Assembly: GCA_963805325.1 (NCBI GenBank)
Contig: CAWDTS010000002.1
Span: 404,593-468,592, forward strand
Length of the DNA stretch: 64,000 nt
DNA from: DASWJZ01 sp963805325
GTDB taxonomy: Bacteria; Pseudomonadota; Alphaproteobacteria; Rhizobiales; Afifellaceae
Direction: 5' to 3'
The notes under the pieces are model-generated. The model was not told where the DNA came from, ran no database searches, and worked only from the letters and a program-made list of their open reading frames with translations. Numbering within the stretch: the stretch's first letter is position 1; every line of letters starts with the position of its first letter. Position numbers and translations under genes: made by a program. This document shows positions 25,258-34,978 of this stretch, in pieces.

Positions 25258-25980
25258 ATGGCAAGTCCCCTCCTCGTCTTCGACCTCGACGGCACGCTGG
25301 CCGACACCGCCCCGGACCTGCTGGCGACTCTCGGCGAAGTGCTGCCGCGCCACGGATTCCGAAGCGGAATCGACGCGGATTTCCGCGAAGGCATCGGACA
25401 CGGGGCGCGCTCGCTCATCGAATATGCCCTCGCCCAGCAAGGGATCACCGTCGACGCGGCCAAGCTGGACCGCATCTTCGCGGATTTCCTCGACTACTAT
25501 GAGGCGAACATTTGCGTGAAAACACGGCTCTTCCCGGGCACGATCGCGCTTCTCGACAGGTTCGCGCAGTCCGGCTGGGCCTTCGCGGTATGCACCAACA
25601 AGCCGATCAGGATGTCGGAGCTTCTGCTTGAGCGCCTCGGGATCGCCGAGCGCTTCGCCGCGATCCGCGGCGGCGACAGCTTCCCCTACAAGAAACCGAA
25701 CCCGGCGCATCTCCTCGACACGATCGCCGCCGCCGCCGGGGCGCGGGAGCAATCGGTCATGGTCGGGGATTCGCGGACCGATCTCGATACGGCGCGCGGC
25801 GCGGACGTCCCGTTCATCGGCGTGACGTTCGGCTACACGCCGGTGCCGATGGTGGAGCTTCAGCCCGACGTCCTCGTCGAAAGCTTCGATGCGGTTCTGC
25901 CGGCGGACACGGCGCTGCTGCTGAACGGCCGTGCCGGCGACGGGCGGGCAGCGCCGTCAGCCGCCCCGGCCGCGCCTTGA
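25258..25980 (+). CDS. gph: Phosphoglycolate phosphatase (HAD family)
   Basis: This enzyme removes phosphate from 2-phosphoglycolate, for example after DNA repair or photorespiratory-type chemistry. The 240-residue HAD protein has motif I FDLDGTLADTAPD, motif II VCTNKP, motif III lysine PYKKPNPAHL and motif IV VGDSRTDLDTARGADV. The ATG at 25258 places motif I at residue 8, as in family members. It is divergent from rpiA. The C-terminal Ala/Pro-rich tail is not conserved. Confidence 0.92.
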   Translation: MASPLLVFDLDGTLADTAPDLLATLGEVLPRHGFRSGIDADFREGIGHGARSLIEYALAQQGITVDAAKLDRIFADFLDYYEANICVKTRLFPGTIALLDRFAQSGWAFAVCTNKPIRMSELLLERLGIAERFAAIRGGDSFPYKKPNPAHLLDTIAAAAGAREQSVMVGDSRTDLDTARGADVPFIGVTFGYTPVPMVELQPDVLVESFDAVLPADTALLLNGRAGDGRAAPSAAPAAP

Positions 25981-26038
25981 TTTCGGGAATCGCGGCTCCT
26001 ATAGACCGGGTCTTCGGCTCAAAGGTTTCAGCCGGCCC

Positions 26039-26113
26039 GGGCGGTTAGCTCAGCGGGAGAGCACACGCTTCACACGCGTGGGGTCACTGGTTCAATCCCA
26101 GTACCGCCCACCA
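26039..26113 (+). tRNA. tRNA-Val (anticodon CAC)
   Basis: A complete 75-nt cloverleaf with encoded CCA. Acceptor GGGCGGT pairs fully with ACCGCCC. Anticodon stem CACGC/GCGTG encloses TTCACAC, anticodon CAC. The D-arm GCTC/GAGC is regular; the T-arm is CTGG/CCAG with TTCAATC loop. Confidence 0.97.
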
Positions 26114-26210
26114 TTTCCCGTCACAACGGCAGGTTTTTGAACTCCGCATCCTTGCCTAGGCGGCTAAGGTCGTCCATGGTTCGCGGCGTTCCTCAAATCT
26201 GAGGCGTGGT

Positions 26211-29200
26211 TTGACATCCACCGACCTCCCCGCGCCGGACCCAGCGACGCCGCCGGCTCACGCGCGCCGGCGCCCGATCGAGCCGCGTCTCCAGATTGCG
26301 CTTGCCATGGTGCTGATCGCGATCCTCGGCGCGATCACAGCCTATCGCGGGGCGGTCGCCGAGATGGAGAGCGCTCTGCTCGAGCAGACGCTCGACCAGG
26401 GGCGACTACTGGAGCTCTATTTCCGGCAGGATAAGACGGACGGGGTTCTGCTACGGGAAATGCTGTCCGTTCGCAAAGGCGACTACGAGCGGCTGGCCCG
26501 CACGCTCATGCAACAGGCAGACGAGGCCAGAACTCAAAACCAGCAGGAGCGCGCTCTGGCGCTCGACTTGCAGGCTCAGGCGGAGATCGCGGCCGGCCGT
26601 GCCTTGCGGAGCGTCTATTGGGATCTGCCGAGTTTCGACGATGGCGCATACAGCGTCGAGCAGAACCTGCGGAAGAGCGCGGTGCAGAGGCTCAACTACC
26701 TCGGCTTCGAGGCGACATGGGCTGCACCCCCAGCGTCCACCGACAACGCGGAGAGCACCACCGCGGCGTCCGACACGATCTGGCCCGACCTGGAGCTCGA
26801 CATCGGCGTTGGCCACGCTCGCGTGCCGTCGCTTGCTTTCGCCGTCGCCGGCTTTGTCGCGGCACTGGTGCTGCTGACGATCGCGGACATCTCGCGGGCG
26901 GGCACGCGCAAGCGCTTGTTGTTTTATCTCGGATCCGCGTTCGGCCTGCTGCCGGTTGCGTTCGCAATCTACGAAGATTCGGAGATCTGGTACTGGTTTG
27001 CTGCAACGGCGGTCGCCTTCGGGGCACTCACCGCGCTCGGATGGTGGTTTGGCGCGCTGCAGGGCCCAGAGGATGGCGGCCATCCGTTCCACCCCGCCGA
27101 ATTCGAGCGCCGGACCTACACCGGGGGACATCTTCTCAGCCGCACGGTCCACGACCGCTTTTCGCAGCTTGCGGTACTGACGATCGCGGGGTCGGTGCTT
27201 CTCAGCGCCATCGTCGGCGCATGGTTCAGCATAGCCGACACGCACGCGCGCCGGGCCGCGCTCGATGCGGTCGGGTTCGAGGCCGATATGCTGAAGCGCG
27301 GATCGCTGTTCGGTGTGACCCGCTCGATCGTGCTGGAGGATATGGCGGTAACGATGGAGGAGCGCGCGCGGGTTGCAGTGATGGCGGCCCGCGGTCGTCT
27401 TGCACCCACGGAAGATACTCAGGCGACTTCTGCCGGACCTTGAGGACGCTCGCTTGCGCGCCGGCCAATATACCAAGAATACGCTGGACAGCATCAACGA
27501 CCGTGAGGTCGGTATCCAGGCCGACGCCGTCTTCCCGCGGCATGTGCTCGCCAACCTGGCGCTGGTCGTGAATCGCGAAAGGCCGGAAAACGGCCTCTAC
27601 AGAAACGCCTGGGAGGCCTTCGGAAACTGGGAGGCGGCGCGAACCGACAGCCTCGAAGCGCACGAGCGCGCGGTCATTTTCCTCGCGACGCTGACGGTAT
27701 TCGCCGTCGCCATCTACCTCGTCGGACAGGCGCTCGGCATGGGCCGCGGCAGAGCCGCGTTCGTGCTCACCGGCCTCGGCATCGTGTTTGTTGTCACCGG
27801 CCTTGGACTGGCGGCGCGAACTGAGCTGGCAGTCGAGGGCGCGGAAGCTCCCCACGAGGTTCCCGCATCGTGCCAACTCGACCCGGAGCGTTGGGGACCA
27901 GTCCGGGGCGGCCCAAACGCACTTGCAGCCCGCCAGTTCGCCATCGGCATCACCACCCTCGACAACGCGCTGACGTCAGACGAGTACCAAACCGCAGCCG
28001 ACCACCTGCGGTGCGCGGCCACCCTGCGACCGAACTTCGTGGACGCGAACCGGCGCCTTGCGAAGAGCGTATCAGCAGATGAATTCCAGCCAGATCAGCG
28101 AAAACTATGTCAGCCTGCCGGGGCGGGGCGAATTGAAGGAAGTCGTGGAGTCGCTGGAGCGCGCGCTTGAGGAAATCGAGCGCAAGGGCCTCAGCCCGTC
28201 ACGGCTGCGCGCGTCGCTCGCCTTCAACGGAGCCCTGGAGGCGCTCAGCGAACACAACCGCAAGGGCCTCGACGCCAGCGTCGTCGCAGCGCGCAAGGCA
28301 TTCGACGAACTGCCGGCCAGCAACGAAGCGATGCGAGATTCCCGGAGGGTCAGGCAGTTCAACCTCGCGGCCATTCTCCTGGCGCGCGGCGATCGCGATG
28401 AAGCGCTTCAGGCCTATCAAACGGCATTGGCCTCGACGACGCAGTTTTCCAACGATTTCCTCTTCAGCACCGTCACCGACCTTCAGGTGGTACTTGCGCT
28501 CCGCTGCTCGGACAATGACACGACCGACGACTGCGGAGTGCTCCGGCAGGACGTTCAAAACCTGACCCAGCAGATCGTCAGCGCAATCGCGTCGGCAAAA
28601 TCCGACTGGAGCGCAGCCGTGGCACTGGATAAGGGCGGAGCCGAAGCCAGCACGTCGAGCTTCGCAGTCCGGATGATAACGTCACCCGAGCGGAAACCCG
28701 GACGCATCGTACTCCTTTGGTATGCGTTCGATCCCAGTTGGAATGTCTGGCATGTGCTGCCCGATGTGTCGGGCCCGGTCAGCAGCGATACGGTGCCAGA
28801 ATGCCGATGGCGCGTGGACCGTGCAGCGCTCCTGGCTCAACTCCAGCTCCGCCTGCATCGAAACCGGCCGCTATCGCGTCGAGGTCTATGCGGACGGCGA
28901 GCGTGTCGGCGAGGCGGAAGTCGACGTCGAACTCCCGAAAACCGTGCCGGTGCGCTTCCGCGATTTGAACCTGACCCTATGCGCGCCGGCCAACTGGCGG
29001 CGTTGGCAGCTTCTCCCAAGCGATGTCTCGGTTCCCGCCCGGCCAACCGACGAGCAGCTGTTCGACGGGTTGTTCCCTGAAAACAATCCGCAAGCGGCAC
29101 TATTGCTTCATGCCCTGCCAGGGCCGCGGCAGGGCCGCGATGTCTCCCAGGATCTCGATTCGACCCTCAACGACCTCGCCATCGAGAGGCAAAACGCTGA

Positions 29201-29390
29201 GCTCGTCTCAGACAAGCAGGAATGCGTCGGCGCGGCGCGCCCCGGAGAGTATCTCGCTCGGGCCTGGCGCAACAGCGAGGGCACGGCCTATGTCGCGATC
29301 GCCTCGACATGGCCTGGCTCTGGGTCGGCAAGTGAAGTCTGTGACGCGCTAATGAGCGTCGAGCAGGTACTATTCGAGCTTGGCTCCGGA
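26211..29390 (+). pseudogene. Large membrane protein with TPR and C-terminal beta domain, interrupted by three +1 frameshifts (end approximate)
   Basis: Three shifts, each consistent with one extra base, near 27,420, 28,066 and 28,803 divide one long protein of roughly 1,050 residues. Joining the frames gives: TTG start with GAGG upstream; membrane helix IALAMVLIAILGAITAY; an extracytoplasmic helical segment; three more helices (residues ~200-280); another helix (AVLTIAGSVLLSAIVGAW); further helices including AVIFLATLTVFAVAIYLVG; a helical TPR-like region (FNLAAILLARGDRDEALQAY); and a C-terminal beta-rich part (GRYRVEVYADGERVGEAEVD). No in-frame stop besides those caused by the shifts is needed. 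I recognise no named family. The signal fades where it meets the 3' end of glgA. It could be intact in the living cell. Confidence 0.6.
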
Positions 29391-30899
29391 GTAGGAGGAC
29401 CGGCGCGACATGGTTGGCCTTTCTCGCGGGCTGCGTGCGATCGCGCGATAGAGCGCCGCGTATTCGGCCGCGGGCCGGTCCCAACCGACGGACTGGGCCA
29501 TGGCGTTCTTCTGCATCGTGCGCCAGACCTTTCGCCTTTGCCACAGCGCGACCGCGCGTTCGAGCGCGTGCTCCAGCCCCTCGCGCGTGACCGGCGAGAA
29601 CTGGATTCCGGTCGCCACGCCGGCGGAAAGCGCCGCCTCGTTGGCGTCGATCACCGTGTCGTTCAAGCCACCGACGCGCGCGACGATAGGCACCGATCCA
29701 TAGCGCATGGCAGCGAGTTGCGTCAGCCCGCAGGGCTCGAAGCGCGACGGCACGAGGAGAGCGTCGCTGCCGCCCTGGACGAGATGCGAGCGCTCTTCGT
29801 CATAGCCGATAAAGACGCCGACGCGCCCGTGCGAGCGGTGGGCGGCGGCGCGAAAGCCATGTTCCAGCGTCGTGTCGCCCGAGCCTACGAGAACGAGGTC
29901 AGCACCGAGCGCTAGAAGTCGCGGGAGGGCCGCGAGAAGAAGATCAAGGCCCTTCTGCTCGGAAAGACGGCTGACCACGGCGAAGAGCGGCGCTTCCGGC
30001 GCCGAGGTGATCCCAAAGCGCTCCTTCAGAGCGCTCTTGTTCTCTTTCCGCCGCGCAAGGCGCGCCGCGTTGTACTTCGCGGGAAGATGCGGATCGGTAG
30101 CCGGGTTCCATATCGCGTCGTCGAGGCCGTTCACGATGCCGGAGACGACCTCCGACCGGTGATGAAGCAGTCCGTCGAGCCCCATGCCGCCTTCCGGCGT
30201 CTCGATCTCGGCGGCGTAGGTCGGAGAGACGGTGGTGATGCGATCGGCGAACTGCAGCCCGGCTTTCAGGAAGCCGATGCCACCGAAATATTCGACGCCG
30301 TCGATCGACAGCGCCTCGGGCGGAAGCAGAAGCGTGTGAAGAAGCGCCGCCGGGAAATGCCCCTGGAAGGCAAGGTTGTGCACGGTCAACACCGTTCCGG
30401 GTCGCCGCGACGGCGGCTTCGTCGGTGCGCGATAGTGGAGATAGGCCGGCGCCAGTCCCGCCTGCCAATCGTGCGCGTGGATGACGTGCGGGCGGTAGGA
30501 CCTGAGGACGCCCATGCCAACCTCGGCCGCGACCAGCGACAGGGCGGCGAAGCGCTGGGCGTTGTCCGGCCAGTCGCTGCCGTGGCTGTCGACGTAGGGG
30601 TTGCCCGGGCGCGCGTAGAGATGCGGTGCGTCGATCACGAAAAGATCGAGCCCGGCCGCGGTTGCGGAAAGAAGCGTCGCCGGTCCGCCGAAGAGCTCGG
30701 GGAAGCTAAATATCACGTCGCTCCGCTCGAGCTTCTCCACGACGCCCGGATAGCCGGGGACAAGCGTGCGCACCTCCACCCCGTGGCGCGCAAGCGCCGC
30801 TGGCAACGCGCCGGCGACGTCGGCGAGGCCACCGGTCTTGACGAGAGGAAAGACCTCGGAGGCGACCGAAAGAACCTTTCGTCGGCCCGCGTAACTCAA
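29370..30899 (-). CDS. glgA: Glycogen (starch) synthase, ADP-glucose type
   Basis: GlgA transfers glucose from ADP-glucose to glycogen. The protein (509 residues from TTG 30899) is a GT5 enzyme. The ADP-glucose loop KTGGLADVAGALP lies at the N-terminus, and the C-terminal catalytic part carries VSRLSEQKGLDLLL and the family motif SRFEPCGLTQLAAMRYG. The TTG start overlaps the glgC stop (TTGA), allowing coupling; an in-frame ATG at 30938 would overlap glgC by 43 nt and add 13 residues. Neither start has a strong ribosome binding site. The C-terminal tail (after residue ~485) is longer than usual and overlaps the end of the convergent frameshifted gene. Confidence 0.92.
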   Translation of the reverse strand: MSYAGRRKVLSVASEVFPLVKTGGLADVAGALPAALARHGVEVRTLVPGYPGVVEKLERSDVIFSFPELFGGPATLLSATAAGLDLFVIDAPHLYARPGNPYVDSHGSDWPDNAQRFAALSLVAAEVGMGVLRSYRPHVIHAHDWQAGLAPAYLHYRAPTKPPSRRPGTVLTVHNLAFQGHFPAALLHTLLLPPEALSIDGVEYFGGIGFLKAGLQFADRITTVSPTYAAEIETPEGGMGLDGLLHHRSEVVSGIVNGLDDAIWNPATDPHLPAKYNAARLARRKENKSALKERFGITSAPEAPLFAVVSRLSEQKGLDLLLAALPRLLALGADLVLVGSGDTTLEHGFRAAAHRSHGRVGVFIGYDEERSHLVQGGSDALLVPSRFEPCGLTQLAAMRYGSVPIVARVGGLNDTVIDANEAALSAGVATGIQFSPVTREGLEHALERAVALWQRRKVWRTMQKNAMAQSVGWDRPAAEYAALYRAIARSPRERPTMSRRSSYSGAKLE

Positions 30900-32164
30900 T
30901 TGGCGAGCCGGTCGATCATGTTTTGCGTGATGAGACATACGCCGCGATCGCTGCGGCGGAAGCGCTGCGCGTCCTGATCGTCGTCCTCGCCGACGATGAG
31001 CCCCGGCGGAATCCTCACGCCGCGGTCGACGACAACCTTCTTGAGACGCGCGCCACGCCCGATGTCGACGTAGGGCATGATCACGGCCTCATCGATCGAG
31101 GCGTAGGAATGGACACGCACGCCGGTGAAGAGGAGCGATTTCCTGAGCTTCGACCCGGAGATGATGCAGCCGCCTGAGACGAGGGAGTCGACGGCCATGC
31201 CGCGCCTGTCGTCGTCGTCGAAGACGAACTTCGCCGGCGGCGTGATCTCGGCGTAGGTCCAGATCGGCCAGGCGTGGTCATAGAGGTCGAGCGCGGGGAC
31301 CGGATGGGTCAGATCGATGTTCGCTTCCCAATAGGCGTCGATCGTGCCGGCGTCGCGCCAGTAGACCTCAGCGTCCTCGCTGGAGCGGACGCAGGAGGTC
31401 CCGAAGCGATGCGCGACGGCTTTCCCGTTCTTCACCAGATGCGGAATGATGTCGCGGCCGAAGTCGCGGCTTGAATTCGGATCGGCAGCATCGCGACGCA
31501 GCTGGTCGAACAGGAACTTGGTCTCGAAGACGTAGATGCCCATCGAGGCAAGCGCCATGTCCGGGTTGTCGGGCATGCCGGGCGGATCTTTCGGCTTCTC
31601 CAGGAACGAAGTGATGCAGTCGGCCGTGTCGATCGCCATCACGCCGAAGCCGGACGCTTCCATCCGCGGCACCTCGATGCACCCAACGGTCACGTCGGCG
31701 CCGGTCTCCGCGTGCTGCCGCAGCATGCGCTCGTAGTCCATCTTGTAGACGTGGTCGCCGGCGAGAATGACGACGTAGTTCGGCGCGTAACTCGCGATGA
31801 TGTCGATGTTCTGATAGACGGCATCGGCGGTGCCTGCGTACCACATCGTTTCGGAGACGCGCTGGCTCGCAGGCAGGATATCGAAGCTCTCGTTGCGCTC
31901 GGGGCGGAAGAAGTTCCAGCCGCGCTGCAGGTGGCGGATCAGGCTGTGCGCCTTGTATTGCGTCGCCACCGATATCCGGCAAATCCCGGAGTTTAGCGCG
32001 TTCGACAGCGCGAAATCGATGATCCGCGACTTGCCGCCAAAATAGACCGCGGGCTTGGCGCGCTTGTCGGTCAATTCCATGAGGCGGCTGCCGCGCCCCC
32101 CGGCAAGCACGTAGGCCATGGCGTCGCGCGCCAGCGGCCGTCCGTCAGGTTCGATGCCCGTCAT
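30896..32164 (-). CDS. glgC: Glucose-1-phosphate adenylyltransferase
   Basis: GlgC makes ADP-glucose from ATP and glucose-1-phosphate, the committed step of bacterial glycogen synthesis. The 422-residue protein has the nucleotidyl loop VLAGGRGSRLMELTDKRAKP, the lysine-containing EKPKDPPGMP and the C-terminal left-handed beta-helix. GGAGGAGCTCTGA precedes the ATG, an excellent ribosome binding site. It is the first gene of the glgC-glgA pair, whose coding regions overlap. glgB and glgP are not in the window. Confidence 0.95.
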   Translation of the reverse strand: MTGIEPDGRPLARDAMAYVLAGGRGSRLMELTDKRAKPAVYFGGKSRIIDFALSNALNSGICRISVATQYKAHSLIRHLQRGWNFFRPERNESFDILPASQRVSETMWYAGTADAVYQNIDIIASYAPNYVVILAGDHVYKMDYERMLRQHAETGADVTVGCIEVPRMEASGFGVMAIDTADCITSFLEKPKDPPGMPDNPDMALASMGIYVFETKFLFDQLRRDAADPNSSRDFGRDIIPHLVKNGKAVAHRFGTSCVRSSEDAEVYWRDAGTIDAYWEANIDLTHPVPALDLYDHAWPIWTYAEITPPAKFVFDDDDRRGMAVDSLVSGGCIISGSKLRKSLLFTGVRVHSYASIDEAVIMPYVDIGRGARLKKVVVDRGVRIPPGLIVGEDDDQDAQRFRRSDRGVCLITQNMIDRLAN

Positions 32165-32319
32165 TCAGAGCTCCTCCCCGCTTTGCGCCCACTATTGAGG
32201 CTTAGCAAAGTGAGGGCAACTGCCGATCTACGCGCTGCGGCGCGACTGTGGGTGATTTACGCAGCGGAAACCTCGCCGCCTTAGGGAAGAGCGGACAGAG
32301 AGGCTATCCGACCAAGAAC

Positions 32320-33079
32320 ATGACAACCCACGATTTTCCCCCCGCTCTTCGGCTCCGCGGGTTGACGAAGAGCTTTGCGCGGCCTGCGGTCGACAATCTC
32401 GACCTGACGCTGAAAGCCGGTGAGTTCTACTCGCTGCTCGGGCCGAACGGCGCCGGCAAGACGACGACGCTCAGGATGGTCGCCGGGCTTCTGAAGCCGG
32501 ACGCCGGGGCGATCGATGTCTTCGGCATCGACGCGCTCGCCGAACCCGGTCGAGGCGAAGCGGATCATGGCCTGGGTCTCCGACGAGCCGATGATCTACG
32601 ACAAGCTGACGCCCTATGAATATCTGGAGTTCGTCGCCGGTCTCTGGGGCATCGAGTCCGCCGCCGCCAAGGAGCGCGCCGACGATCTGATCGGATGGCT
32701 CGGCCTTGGGCCGCACGCCAACGAGCGCTGCGAGAGCTTCTCCAAGGGCATGCGGCAGAAGGTGGCGCTTGCCGGGGCGCTGGTGCACGACCCGCGGCTC
32801 ATCATCCTCGACGAGCCGTTGACCGGGCTCGACGCCGGGTCGGCGCGCCAGGTGAAGGACGTGCTTCTTTCGCGCGTGCGCGCCGGCAATACGGTGGTGA
32901 TGACGACGCACATCCTGGAGGTGGCCGAGCGCATGGCGGAGCGGATCGGCGTCATCTCCACTGGCCGGCTGATCGCCGAAGGCACGCTCGAGGAGCTTCG
33001 CCTGAAGGCCGGCCGACAGAACACCAACCTTGAAGACATCTTCCTGACGCTCGTTGCGAAAAAGGCGGAAGCCGCGTGA
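32320..33079 (+). pseudogene. ABC transporter ATP-binding protein with a +1 frameshift near 32,545
   Basis: The first part (from ATG 32320) has Walker A in LLGPNGAGKTTTLRMVAGLL; the second part, one frame on, has the signature FSKGMRQKVALAGAL, Walker B LIILDEPLTGLD and switch histidine MTTHILEVAER. Deleting one G in the CCCGG run near 32,545 restores a continuous ~252-residue protein (ALAEPVEAKRIMAW). All catalytic motifs are present, so the gene is probably functional in the cell. It is the ATPase of an ABC-2-like exporter: the stop overlaps the GTG of the permease gene (GTGA). The substrate is unknown. Confidence 0.82.
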
Positions 33080-34605
33080 GCGCTCCCGGCTCGCTCGCCT
33101 GGATCGCGCGCCACGAGCTACGCCTCTCGTGGCGCGACTGGCTCGGCCTGATGACGGGCGGGAAGCGCGCGCGCATCCCGATCGTCGCGCTCGCCTTCGT
33201 CGGCATTGCGATCGCCATGCACTGGCTCGCCTATCACCTGATCGGAGACTCGGCGCCGTCCGGCATCCATCCGGACCGGCCGACGCTGATCCTCGTCACC
33301 GGCTGCGCCCTCCTCTCCTGGTCGCTGACACTGTCGCAGGCGATGGAAATGGTGACGCGCGCCTTCTACGCGCGTGCCGACCTCGACTTGGTGCTCTCCT
33401 CACCGATCTCGGCACGCAAGGTCTTCGCCGTCAGGATCGCCGCCATCGCCTTCTCCACCACGGCGCTCGCGGTGCCGCTCGCCGCTCCCTTCATCGATGC
33501 GCTCGCCTATTCCGGCGGCGCGCGCTGGCTCGGCGCCTACGGCGTCGTCATCGCGATGGGGATGGTGGCATCGGCGCTGGCGATGGCGCTGACGATGGCG
33601 CTCTTCCGTACGCTCGGGCCGCGGCGCACGCGGCTCGTCGCGCAGATCATCGCGGCGGTGGTCGGCGCGGTCTTCGTCATCGGCGTGCAGGCGCTCGCGA
33701 TCCTCTCCACCAACACGCTGTCGCGTTTCGCCGCCCTGCAATCCGACGCGCTGAAGGCGATCGCGCCCGGCGACCAAAGCCCGTTCTGGTGGCCGGCACG
33801 CGCCATCATGGGCGATATGCCGGCGCTGATCGGCGTGCTCATCATCGGTGCGACGCTCCTTGCGGCGGCGATACTCGCCTTCTCCGGCCGCTTCGCCGAG
33901 AACGCCACGGCGGCCGCCGGAATCTCGGCGACCGTCATCCGGCAGAGGCGGCGCGCCAACGCCTTCCGGACTCTATCGCCCGCACGAACGCTGCGACGCA
34001 AGGAGTGGACGCTTCTCCGGCGCGATCCATGGCTCGTCTCGCAGACGTTGATGCAGGTGCTCTATCTGCTTCCCCCTGCCCTGCTCCTCTGGAAGAATTT
34101 TGGCAGCGGCAGCGGCGGCGAGGCACTGCTCGTCCTCGTGCCAGTCTTCGTGATGGCCGCCGGACAGCTCGCCGGCGGGCTCGCCTGGCTCGCCGTGTCG
34201 GGCGAGGACGCGCCAGATCTCGTAACCTCGGCTCCGGTGCCTGAGAGGACGATTCTTCGCGCCAAGATGGAGGCCGTGCTCGGCGGCGTGTTCTTCGTGC
34301 TCGCGCCCGTCATCCTGGTGCTGGCGTTCACCGCGCCGCTCTATGCGGTCGTCGCGTGCACCGGCATTTTGATTGCTGCCGGCTCGTCGACGATGATCCA
34401 GCTCTGGTTCCGCAAGCAGGCGAAGCGCAGCCATTTCCGCCGCCGGCAAACTTCGTCGCGGGTTGCGACGTTCGCCGAGGCGTTCTCGTCGATCTCCTGG
34501 GCGGCGACGGCGGGGCTTGCGGCGTCGGGAAGCTGGTTCGCGCTGGCACCGGCGATGATCGCCTTCGGCATACTCGGTGGGGCGCGGGCGATACGGCCGC
34601 GCTGA
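33076..34605 (+). CDS. ABC-2-like exporter permease
   Basis: A 509-residue membrane protein with about 12 hydrophobic segments arranged in two halves: a first cluster (residues ~35-285) and a second after an LRRKEWTLLRRDPWL cytoplasmic loop, resembling the ABC-type exporter permease family. The GTG start overlaps the stop of the preceding ATPase gene by 4 nt, so both form one exporter. The substrate is unknown. The next gene, on the opposite strand, is the DUF971 gene; there is no link to the arsenite genes beyond position. Confidence 0.87.
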   Translation: MSAPGSLAWIARHELRLSWRDWLGLMTGGKRARIPIVALAFVGIAIAMHWLAYHLIGDSAPSGIHPDRPTLILVTGCALLSWSLTLSQAMEMVTRAFYARADLDLVLSSPISARKVFAVRIAAIAFSTTALAVPLAAPFIDALAYSGGARWLGAYGVVIAMGMVASALAMALTMALFRTLGPRRTRLVAQIIAAVVGAVFVIGVQALAILSTNTLSRFAALQSDALKAIAPGDQSPFWWPARAIMGDMPALIGVLIIGATLLAAAILAFSGRFAENATAAAGISATVIRQRRRANAFRTLSPARTLRRKEWTLLRRDPWLVSQTLMQVLYLLPPALLLWKNFGSGSGGEALLVLVPVFVMAAGQLAGGLAWLAVSGEDAPDLVTSAPVPERTILRAKMEAVLGGVFFVLAPVILVLAFTAPLYAVVACTGILIAAGSSTMIQLWFRKQAKRSHFRRRQTSSRVATFAEAFSSISWAATAGLAASGSWFALAPAMIAFGILGGARAIRPR

Positions 34606-34612
34606 GCCGCTT

Positions 34613-34978
34613 CTAGCGCGCTAGACCCTTTTCCTTCAGCTCTTCGAGATAGCCGGCCCAGCGGTCGTCGTGCTCGCGGCCGAGCTTCCGGAGATAGCCC
34701 CAGGTGTAGATGCCGGTGTCGTGCATGTCGTCGAAGTGCAGGCGCACGGCATAGTTCCCGGTCGGCTCGATCTTGCGGATCGTGACGGCCGCCTTGCCGC
34801 CGACCGTCTGCCGCTGCTCTGGGGAATGACCCTGCACCTCGGCGGAGGGCGAGAACACGCGGAGGTACTCCGCGGAGAGCGCATAGCTCTCGCCGCTATC
34901 GAATGCGGCCGTCAGCGTGCGGCGATCCTTCGAAAGGCGAAGCTCGGTCGGCCAGGGATCATTCACGGATTGGTTCAA
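34613..34978 (-). CDS. DUF971-type protein
   Basis: A 121-residue protein of the DUF971 family (related to the N-terminal domain of gamma-butyrobetaine hydroxylase). Diagnostic stretches are PTELRLSKDRRTLTAAFDSG, LSAEYLRVFSPSAEVQGH and the C-terminal DDMHDTGIYTWGYLRKLG. DUF971 proteins are often encoded near Mrp/ApbC-type iron-sulfur or molybdopterin genes; here arsR and the aio and moaA genes are adjacent. The TTG at 34978 overlaps the arsR stop (TTGA), giving coupled translation. A GTG four codons on is an alternative. The reaction is unknown; an Fe-S or Moco assembly link is only suggested by context. Confidence 0.85.
   Translation of the reverse strand: MNQSVNDPWPTELRLSKDRRTLTAAFDSGESYALSAEYLRVFSPSAEVQGHSPEQRQTVGGKAAVTIRKIEPTGNYAVRLHFDDMHDTGIYTWGYLRKLGREHDDRWAGYLEELKEKGLAR

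Noticed and set aside
29400..29915. Continuation of the 26-29 kb gene's last frame through 29,915
   Set aside because: From ~29,390 on it is antisense to glgA and has no independent coding character.
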